Assembly (NCBI GenBank): GCA_027071315.1
Contig: JALSUP010000148.1
Coordinates: 1-58,243 of the forward strand
Direction of reading: 5' to 3'
Length of the DNA stretch: 58,243 bases
From: Sulfurovum sp.
GTDB lineage: Bacteria; Campylobacterota; Campylobacteria; Campylobacterales; Sulfurovaceae
Below are positions 52,660 through 58,243 of this stretch, piece after piece. Position 1 is the stretch's first letter; every line of letters starts with the position of its first letter. The notes beneath the pieces are model-generated. The model worked only from the letters and a program-made list of their open reading frames with translations, did not search any database and was not told the DNA's origin. Made by a program: the position numbers and the translations under genes.

Positions 52660-53465
52660 TGCCTGACTCACTGAGAAAAGCTGCTGTTGCAGGACAGTTT
52701 TATCCTGCGAACTGTCAAGAGATAACAGCGACTATTAAACATTTTAACCAGGACTTTCAAAAAATAGATCTCTCTGAAACTGTAAAGTCTATAGTGCCCA
52801 GAGCGGTCATCGTTCCACATGCAGGGTACATCTACAGTGGCTTTACTGCCAACATGGCTTACCAGTTTTTGAAAAAAGCAAAGGCAAAGCGTATTATTGT
52901 CATTGGTCCAAGTCATCATCACTATTTCAAAGGCATCTCCGGAGCCTATTATGAAAAATATGAAACACCCTGCGGAGACCTCAAGATCGACTCTGCCTAC
53001 CTGTTTGCACTCTCCAAAGAGTTCAACATCTTATTTGAACCCAAGGCCCATGCACATGAGCACAGTACCGAAGTACAAATGCCTTTCATTCAGCACTACT
53101 TTAAAGAGAGTGAAGTCATTGAGCTTGTCTATAGCGACATCTCCGTAAAGACACTGGCGAATATCGTCTATGCGCTCCTCAGCAACCCCGAGAACCTGGT
53201 GGTCATCTCCTCAGACCTCAGTCACTTTCATACGCTGGAAAGAGCGAAACAGCTTGACCATAGCTGCCTGAAAGCCATTGAAACACTCGATATCGAATAT
53301 TTCAGACAGGGCTGTGAAGCCTGCGGTATTCTTGGTATACAGGCGGTCATACTGGCAGCGAACAAACTGAAACTCAAGTCAACACTTCTGGACTACCGAA
53401 CTTCAGCAGATGCAAGTGGTGACACGTCCTCAGTTGTCGGTTATCTTTCAGCTATGTTATACTGA
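52656..53465 (+). CDS. MEMO-family protein (AmmeMemoRadiSam system protein B)
   Basis: A 269-residue protein of the MEMO family, related in fold to extradiol dioxygenases. It starts RKAAVAGQFYPANCQEI. Candidate metal-binding residues are the histidines in VPHAGYIYSG, GPSHHHYFKG, AHEHSTEVQMPF and SDLSHFHT. MEMO proteins bind iron or copper in other organisms; the bacterial reaction is unknown. It overlaps the AMMECR1 gene by four bases (ATGA), so it is translationally coupled. Confidence 0.88.
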   Translation: MMPDSLRKAAVAGQFYPANCQEITATIKHFNQDFQKIDLSETVKSIVPRAVIVPHAGYIYSGFTANMAYQFLKKAKAKRIIVIGPSHHHYFKGISGAYYEKYETPCGDLKIDSAYLFALSKEFNILFEPKAHAHEHSTEVQMPFIQHYFKESEVIELVYSDISVKTLANIVYALLSNPENLVVISSDLSHFHTLERAKQLDHSCLKAIETLDIEYFRQGCEACGILGIQAVILAANKLKLKSTLLDYRTSADASGDTSSVVGYLSAMLY

Positions 53466-53614
53466 AGTGCTTCATCAATATATTTTATTGTATTTGAAAA
53501 AATCATCATTATTGGTGTGATATTCCCTGTAAAAAGAGTAAAAAAGAGCAATTTCAATCTTATTTAATCTGCTTTACTTCATAATATTGCACTTACTTAT
53601 TAAAAGGATCATAT

Positions 53615-54349
53615 ATGCACAAACTACTTATTGCAGCCACTGCAGCATCACTGCTTACTTCAGCACTTTTTGCTGAAGCACACCACGAAGAACATAAAAA
53701 ACACTGGGACTACAGTCAGAACGGTCCGACTCACTGGGGTGAATTTTCAAAAACCTGTGCAAAAGGACATGCACAGTCTCCTATCAACATCGTTCCGGGA
53801 AAGTCAGTACAACTCAACCCTCAGTATACACTCAATCTGAAAGAAGATGTACATACAACAGCTAAAGTCATTGACAACGGCCACTCTATTAAAGTAACAC
53901 CAAAAGAGGGTGGTACTGTCCAACTTCACGGAGAAACATTCAAACTCTTGCAGTTCCACTTCCACGGAAAGTCTGAGCACACAGTAGACGGGAAACGTTA
54001 TGACATGGTCGCACACCTTGTACACCAAAACCCGAAAACAAAACAACTTGCCGTCATTGCCGTATTCTTTGAAGAGGGGAAAAACAACCCTGTACTCGAT
54101 AACGTGCTAAGTGGTATGGATAAAGAGATCCGTATCGATCCGGCAGACCTGCTTCCTAAAGACACAAGTCACTATTTCCACTATGTGGGTTCATTAACAA
54201 CACCACCATGTTCAGAAAATGTACAATGGTACCTGCTTAAAGAGCCTGTTCAGGCATCAAAAGAGCAGATCGAAGCATTTAGAAAATATTATGTAGACAA
54301 TGAGCGTCCTGTCCAGGAACTCAATGACAGAGCTATAGAAGCCAAATAA
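53615..54349 (+). CDS. cah: Periplasmic alpha-carbonic anhydrase
   Basis: Hydrates CO2 to bicarbonate with a zinc ion. It has a signal peptide (LLIAATAASLLTSALFA, cleavage before EAHHEEH). The alpha-class core begins KHWDYSQNGPTHWGEF. The zinc histidines are in LLQFHFHGKSEHTVDG and MVAHLVHQ. Substrate-pocket blocks are SLTTPPCSENVQWYLL and ERPVQELNDR at the end. The 244 residues are typical. A periplasmic location fits acid tolerance or CO2 supply for carbon fixation. AAAAGGA precedes the ATG. Confidence 0.96.
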   Translation: MHKLLIAATAASLLTSALFAEAHHEEHKKHWDYSQNGPTHWGEFSKTCAKGHAQSPINIVPGKSVQLNPQYTLNLKEDVHTTAKVIDNGHSIKVTPKEGGTVQLHGETFKLLQFHFHGKSEHTVDGKRYDMVAHLVHQNPKTKQLAVIAVFFEEGKNNPVLDNVLSGMDKEIRIDPADLLPKDTSHYFHYVGSLTTPPCSENVQWYLLKEPVQASKEQIEAFRKYYVDNERPVQELNDRAIEAK

Positions 54350-54356
54350 GCTATCG

Positions 54357-54383
54357 GGAAGCGGTCTTCGCGCTTCCTTTTTT
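54357..54383. terminator. Terminator between cah and the PilT-like gene
   Basis: Stem GGAAGCG (54357-54363) pairs with CGCTTCC (54371-54377) around a 7-base loop, followed by six T residues. This is a clean intrinsic terminator for cah, and may also serve the convergent gene. Confidence 0.8.
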
Positions 54384-54392
54384 ACGATTTTC

Positions 54393-55535
54393 CTACTTTT
54401 TCAAAGCAAATATATCTTCATCACTATCAAATTCTGTTGTTTCCACCTTTTTATAATCCATCTGTTCACCGATCCCCTGCAGTTTTAAATTGGTATCTGA
54501 CACATTGGTCGCATATTTTAAAACTTCCTCTTTGGAAATCTTCTTCTGTAGCAGCAGATCCATCAGGGACTGGTCAAAAGACTGTGTGCCGTAAATATCT
54601 TTTCCTTTTTCAATGGCTTCAAGAATTTCATTGTCTCTTTTGTCCAAAATAAGATCGGAAATGAATTTGGTCAGACGCATCACTTCAACCGCAGGAATAC
54701 GCCCTCCCTCTTCACTTTTGACCAGTCTCTGGGAAATGACACCCTTGAGAACAAATGACAAAGTCATACGGATACGGTCCTGCTCCTCATTTGGAAACAT
54801 GCCCACAATACGGCTAATGGTCTCTTTGGCATCAAGCGTATGCAGTGTTGAGACGACCAGGTGTCCCGTATTGGCAGCATGCAGTGCAATTTCAACAGAT
54901 TCATAATCACGCAACTCCCCGATAAAAATGATATCGAGATCTTCCCTGAGTGCAGATCGCAATCCGCTGGTAAAGGAGTGGGTATTGAGCCCGATAGCCC
55001 GCTGGGAAAAGAGTGATTTTTTGGAAGTATGAATATACTCGATAGGGTCTTCAATACTGATGATATGTTTTCTCTCTCTTTCATTGACTCTGTCTAGCAT
55101 CGCAGCGATCGTCGTTGACTTACCTGCCCCTGTTACTCCGGTCACAATGACAAGCCCGTTCTGCAAGTCTGAAAGCTCTTTGACAATAGAAGGAAGGTTC
55201 AGCTCATCTATAGTGGGAATTGTATCAGGGATGAGTCTCATCACAGCAGAAAGTCCGTCTATCTGATAAAAAAAGTTGATCCTGAAACGTGTCTTCTCAT
55301 CAAATGAGTAGGCGCAGTCCAACTCTTTGTCTTCAAGCAACTTGGCATAGAGTGTCTCATTGAGTATGATCTTCGCCACTTCGACCATTTCATCATTGGT
55401 AAAGGGCTTTGAACTTCTTACTTCATTCAGATCACCGTCAATACGCACATAGACTTTTTCACCGGCATTCAAATGCAGGTCACTCCCGCCCTTTTCTATT
55501 AAAAAATCAACATATCTCTTCAGCTTATTCTGCAT
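54393..55535 (-). CDS. PilT/PilU-family twitching motility ATPase
   Basis: A hexameric secretion-type ATPase that powers type IV pilus retraction. It has an N-terminal PAS-like domain (about 1-100). Walker A is GVTGAGKST (about 133-141), the Asp box is IEDPIEYI, Walker B lies in IIFIGELRD, and the His box is TLHTLDAKETISRIVGMFP. GELRD stands where many PilT proteins have GEMRD or GELRD. The 380 residues and the DSDEDIFALKK tail suit a PilU-like member. Whether it is PilT or PilU cannot be decided. No pilin gene is adjacent. Confidence 0.88.
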   Translation of the reverse strand: MQNKLKRYVDFLIEKGGSDLHLNAGEKVYVRIDGDLNEVRSSKPFTNDEMVEVAKIILNETLYAKLLEDKELDCAYSFDEKTRFRINFFYQIDGLSAVMRLIPDTIPTIDELNLPSIVKELSDLQNGLVIVTGVTGAGKSTTIAAMLDRVNERERKHIISIEDPIEYIHTSKKSLFSQRAIGLNTHSFTSGLRSALREDLDIIFIGELRDYESVEIALHAANTGHLVVSTLHTLDAKETISRIVGMFPNEEQDRIRMTLSFVLKGVISQRLVKSEEGGRIPAVEVMRLTKFISDLILDKRDNEILEAIEKGKDIYGTQSFDQSLMDLLLQKKISKEEVLKYATNVSDTNLKLQGIGEQMDYKKVETTEFDSDEDIFALKK

Positions 55536-55620
55536 ATACTCTCCTTGTTTTAAACGATTATAGCATAATGCATAAATAAAAGTAAAAATGATTTTTGGAT
55601 ATTAAGAAGTAAAAAGAATG

Positions 55621-55651
55621 TACTTCTCATCCCTTTACGAGATGAGAAGTA
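55621..55651 (-). terminator. Terminator of the surface operon
   Basis: TACTTCTCATC (55621-55631) pairs perfectly with GATGAGAAGTA (55641-55651) around a 9-base loop. It lies 15 bases after the stop of the VWA lipoprotein gene on the minus strand, followed by CATTCTTTTTA. It separates the operon from the PilT-like gene downstream. Confidence 0.7.
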
Positions 55652-55666
55652 TTGTTAAACGATTAT

Positions 55667-57250
55667 CTATTGTACATAAAGATAATTCACCTGAACCGTG
55701 TCTCCAGCTGTGGGGACATATGTACCGTGGAAAACAATTGATTTAGATCTTTGAACATAAGTCCAACCATTAACCGCATCAAAAGGTATGGTACTACCAT
55801 TTACACTTACATTGAAGATTGCAATTGCAAAGTAGTCTAAGGTATATGCACTTGCTACACCACCGGCATCTTGTGCAATTTTTCTCATAATATCAGCAAA
55901 ATCACTTTGATCAATATCTGCTGTAATACCACCCGTAGCAGTTGAGAGGTCATCATATTGTCCTGCGCCACCATACCCTTTACTATTATCTGCATCGACA
56001 ATAGAATAGACTGTTATATTTCTATCAATAAACATATTACTGAGAGGATCAAATACAATACCACCTGAACGACTTGTATATTGACTCGGCTCATCACTTA
56101 ATATAATAACAGAAAGTGTCGCACCGTTTTGTGGCATACCTAAGGTGGTAACGGTACCATCAGTTGCATCACCTTCAGCTGTAGACTGAAGTACTCTTTC
56201 TGCATTCCAAATACCTGTTTCAGTAGCTGAACCACTTGTTCCTGCTACGAGTTTTTGCTCCAGTAAAGTATCATTATTTTCAATAATACCTACATCTCTC
56301 AATATACTATTTGCCGCACCACTAAGCTGCTCAGCATTATATCCGGTTGTGATAATTGCTGAACGATAAGCCAAACCTGAAGTACTCATTTCTGCAGTAA
56401 AATTAGAAGCAGCAGTTGCTATGGCAGTTTGTTCTTCGGACATACTTCCAGAATCATCAACAACAAATAAGAAGTCAGCTCTCTGTTTAGCAGCAGCTAC
56501 TGTAAATGTTTGTGTTCCCGTCTTTAAAATAGAACCAATCTCTGTTACTCTTGCAGCAATCAGTGAATCAAATATTTTTGGCTCTAAAGTACTGTAAAGA
56601 TTATCTGGAACCAATGCAGAGATACATACTCTTTGCCCCTGAAACTCTCCATTAAAGAGGAAAAGTCTATAGTCTGTTTCTTCAGGTGCATTGGCTATAG
56701 GCGTTACACTTGGTAAAATACCTGTAGAGAACAAGCCTCCAATGTCTCCAGCAATCACAGCTGGCTGTTTCGCTGGATCAACTGTCAAGTCATACTCTCC
56801 AATTGTGTAAGGGTATGGATCTGAAATAGACTGTTCACCACGCTTTACAAGCGTATAGTTTGTACGTAACAACGTTTCCATGTCAGATAAACTGCTACTT
56901 GTACACAACTGCACAGTACTTGCATACTCACCACTTTCAGGTAGCAGCACTTTTCCATCACTCATATCAGCACCCATACTTAAATCAGCAGGAATAAAGT
57001 ATGTGATCAATCCTCCCATATCAAAAAAGTCTGTTTGTGGGGCTGATGGTGGAGCTGGTGTTCCCGGATTGTTGGGTGCGGTAGGAGTACCAGGAGTAGC
57101 AGGATTATTTGGTAGTGTTACGGTAGGTGGTGTTCCACTACCTACCAATTGAGAATCAGATGGTATCCCCTCTGTGCTACATCCAGTCATCATCATAACT
57201 GCTGAAGTAGACAATATGGTTGTTAATATTTTTAATGTTGTATTTTTCAT
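55667..57250 (-). CDS. VWA-domain lipoprotein
   Basis: A 527-residue lipoprotein with lipobox MMTGC (cysteine 24), then a Pro/Thr/Asn-rich linker (about 38-72). An uncharacterised domain (about 73-250) precedes a von Willebrand A domain (about 257-450) with MIDAS motif DDSGSMS (D265, S267, S269). A C-terminal beta-rich domain of about 75 residues follows. VWA domains bind metal-dependent protein ligands, so an adhesion or cell-surface role is likely. It is 11 bases downstream of the beta-barrel gene and probably under the same riboswitch. No close family is recognised. Confidence 0.8.
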   Translation of the reverse strand: MKNTTLKILTTILSTSAVMMMTGCSTEGIPSDSQLVGSGTPPTVTLPNNPATPGTPTAPNNPGTPAPPSAPQTDFFDMGGLITYFIPADLSMGADMSDGKVLLPESGEYASTVQLCTSSSLSDMETLLRTNYTLVKRGEQSISDPYPYTIGEYDLTVDPAKQPAVIAGDIGGLFSTGILPSVTPIANAPEETDYRLFLFNGEFQGQRVCISALVPDNLYSTLEPKIFDSLIAARVTEIGSILKTGTQTFTVAAAKQRADFLFVVDDSGSMSEEQTAIATAASNFTAEMSTSGLAYRSAIITTGYNAEQLSGAANSILRDVGIIENNDTLLEQKLVAGTSGSATETGIWNAERVLQSTAEGDATDGTVTTLGMPQNGATLSVIILSDEPSQYTSRSGGIVFDPLSNMFIDRNITVYSIVDADNSKGYGGAGQYDDLSTATGGITADIDQSDFADIMRKIAQDAGGVASAYTLDYFAIAIFNVSVNGSTIPFDAVNGWTYVQRSKSIVFHGTYVPTAGDTVQVNYLYVQ

Positions 57251-57261
57251 CTTTGTACCTT

Positions 57262-57873
57262 TTAAAATTTATACGACAGTCCAACTGTCCATGCATCAGC
57301 ATCTACATCTTCATCCTGAGCTCTATAATCGAATCCTGTACCGTCATACAGCTTGACATAGTCAGCAAAGATCAAGATGTTTTCCATCACTTCATACTGT
57401 GCTCCCAGTCCCCAATGGAATCCACTCTCATAGGCATCTCCACTCTCAAGGTTTCCAAGCTGTGCACCGCCATATCCAAGTAAGGCATAAATATCAAATG
57501 CATCTGTTATCGGATACATTGGTTTAACATAAATCCCCCAAGATGAGATATCATTGTCATAATCTCCACCAGTATTACCAGTATTACCAGGATCATAATC
57601 TGTATTAAATCCGAACGAAAGACGTCCTTCAAGTGCCACATAGGCATTGTACTGATACCCGGCCTGTAACATTACTAAGGTAGACTGAATTTCTTCAATA
57701 GTCTGGTCATCATTAATTGATACCTGTCCAAAACCGATACCAACATAAAATGCAGAGTTGTCTACCACTTCGGGAACAACTACAGGTTCTTCAATAGGTG
57801 CGACATCTCCACCTGCATAAGCCAGTCCACTTAATGCCATCACTGACACTAAAGACACAATTCTCGTTTTCAT
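57262..57873 (-). CDS. Outer-membrane beta-barrel protein
   Basis: A 203-residue porin-like protein with a signal peptide (IVSLVSVMALSGLAYA, cleavage before GGDVAP). The rest is an eight-stranded barrel pattern (FYVGIGFGQVSI, LVMLQAGYQYNAYVALEGRLSFGF, SWGIYVKPMYPI, IYALLGYGGAQL, GFHWGLGAQYEV, ILIFADYVKLY). It ends AWTVGLSYKF with the aromatic C-terminus required for outer-membrane insertion. It resembles the generic OMP beta-barrel family. AAGGAG lies nine bases before the ATG. Long structured leader with a probable c-di-GMP riboswitch. Confidence 0.85.
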   Translation of the reverse strand: MKTRIVSLVSVMALSGLAYAGGDVAPIEEPVVVPEVVDNSAFYVGIGFGQVSINDDQTIEEIQSTLVMLQAGYQYNAYVALEGRLSFGFNTDYDPGNTGNTGGDYDNDISSWGIYVKPMYPITDAFDIYALLGYGGAQLGNLESGDAYESGFHWGLGAQYEVMENILIFADYVKLYDGTGFDYRAQDEDVDADAWTVGLSYKF

Positions 57874-57896
57874 TGTAAAACTCCTTGTCTAAAAGC

Positions 57897-57938
57897 GGGT
57901 AATATACCCTATAGAGAAATATTGAAGAGCAATATTTC
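57897..57938 (-). promoter_or_regulatory. Candidate expression platform hairpins
   Basis: Two hairpins follow the aptamer in the leader. GAAATATTG (57916-57924) pairs with CAATATTTC (57930-57938), and GGGTA (57897-57901) pairs with TACCC (57905-57909). They sit just before the AAGGAG site of the beta-barrel gene and could control translation. Neither is followed by a good U-run, so a translational rather than transcriptional switch is more likely. Confidence 0.45.
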
Positions 57939-57989
57939 AGTGCGTAAGATACAAACAACCATATGTATGTAACTGATAAGTAAATGATT

Positions 57990-58066
57990 TTCTGAGTAGT
58001 CTGGCAATCTTCGTGAGACCCATAACTTTCCGCCCTGTCCTCGCAAACAGTTTAGCTTTGTGCAGA
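57990..58066 (-). promoter_or_regulatory. Probable c-di-GMP class I (GEMM) riboswitch aptamer
   Basis: On the minus strand the leader reads GCTAAAC, then a 6-bp hairpin closed by a GCGA tetraloop (58035-58050), then GGGCGGAAAGTTATGGGTCT (58014-58033), then a short hairpin, and finally GATTGCCAGACTACTC (57994-58009). This order matches the GEMM layout as I know it: GCAAAC, hairpin with GNRA loop, GACGCAAAGCYAYGGGNCU, second hairpin, then AGCCAGNUACC. The match is by eye and several conserved positions deviate. A -10 box sits eight bases upstream and the surface operon lies downstream. Confidence 0.6.
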
Positions 58067-58073
58067 TGTTTAC

Positions 58074-58079
58074 ATTATA
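58074..58079 (-). promoter_or_regulatory. -10 box of the riboswitch-led surface operon
   Basis: The minus strand reads TATAATGTAAACATCTGC, so transcription should start only a few bases before the aptamer, giving a leader of about 190 bases. Confidence 0.55.
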
Positions 58080-58243
58080 ATATAATAAATAAACGTTGTA
58101 TTATAACACGTAATATATAAGGGAACCTCTAAAAATACTTCTCCAGCCTTCCTGTTTTATCAGTTTTCAATTTAAAAAAATTATAGCGCCAATATTCCCG
58201 ATAAAATAGTTATTTTTCCATATTTTTCTTCCATAATTGCTCA
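58080..58243. other. Gene-free right edge
   Basis: I see no supported gene from 58080 to the end. The sequence is very A/T-rich. The stretch AGGGAACCTCTAAAAATAC (58119-58137) resembles the end of an insertion sequence, but no transposase frame is seen before the window closes. Together with the leader this is a gene-free stretch of about 370 bases from 57874. Confidence 0.4.

Overview
The window is a dense stretch of chromosome from a member of the Campylobacterota (Epsilonproteobacteria), most like Sulfurovum or a close relative. The grounds are protein style and gene order. Several blocks recall the order in Campylobacter jejuni and Helicobacter pylori, as far as I remember those genomes: hslU-hslV-rplI near argG; pdxJ-pdxA; rluD-trmB-ftsE-ftsX-envC-like; amidase-nitronate monooxygenase-like-tyrS-spoT-rpoZ-pyrH; and mtnN-fabD-slyD-cpoB-pal-tolB. 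No rRNA or tRNA gene, CRISPR array or complete insertion sequence was seen. The only transposase-like gene is a single-domain Y1 (HUH) protein at 42612-43082.

Layout. 1-9.9 kb: protease HslUV, ribosomal protein L9, an M3 oligopeptidase, ArgG, a thioredoxin-like protein, and pyridoxal phosphate synthesis (PdxJ, PdxA). 9.9-24.8 kb: MsrB, a repeat protein, YqeY, TrpC, TPR proteins, several tRNA or protein modification enzymes (TrmN6-like, leucyl/arginyl-transferase, MnmC oxidoreductase, TrmL), GlyS, PurU, LeuB, LeuD and the housekeeping sigma factor RpoD. 24.8-42.3 kb: a small operon with a CinA-type domain, an MFS transporter and a DTW-domain tRNA enzyme; then two paralogous amidases with TyrS, a bifunctional Rel/SpoT, omega subunit and PyrH; an acyl-CoA ligase; and the FtsE-FtsX-EnvC-like division operon with TrmB and RluD. 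42.3-44.2 kb: a REP-associated tyrosine transposase (RAYT) surrounded by its likely REP targets. 44.2-58.2 kb: TtcA-like, MtnN, FabD, a membrane-anchored Mrr nuclease, SlyD, ProA/ProC, TolB-Pal-CpoB, an AMMECR1-MEMO pair, a periplasmic carbonic anhydrase, a PilT-type ATPase, and a two-gene surface operon (beta-barrel plus VWA lipoprotein) behind what looks like a c-di-GMP class I riboswitch.

The most notable system is the RAYT/REP system. I count about 24 REP units in at least six sequence families. They all share a 5' GTAG tetranucleotide followed by a hairpin, and many are arranged as inverted pairs (REPIN-like) of nearly constant length (about 95-98 bp). They occur in intergenic gaps, supply stop codons to two genes, and run into the 5' end of ttcA. 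The second notable system is the predicted c-di-GMP-controlled surface operon at the right end.

How the genes work together. FtsEX, a degenerate LytM (EnvC-like) activator and two Amidase_3 enzymes form a plausible septal peptidoglycan splitting module, with Tol-Pal completing envelope constriction. SpoT, RpoZ and RpoD are the core of transcriptional growth control. Several promoters carry a CGCG block immediately after the -10 box. An unusual share of the window (TrmN6-like, MnmC, TrmL, DTW, TrmB, RluD, TtcA-like) is devoted to RNA modification.
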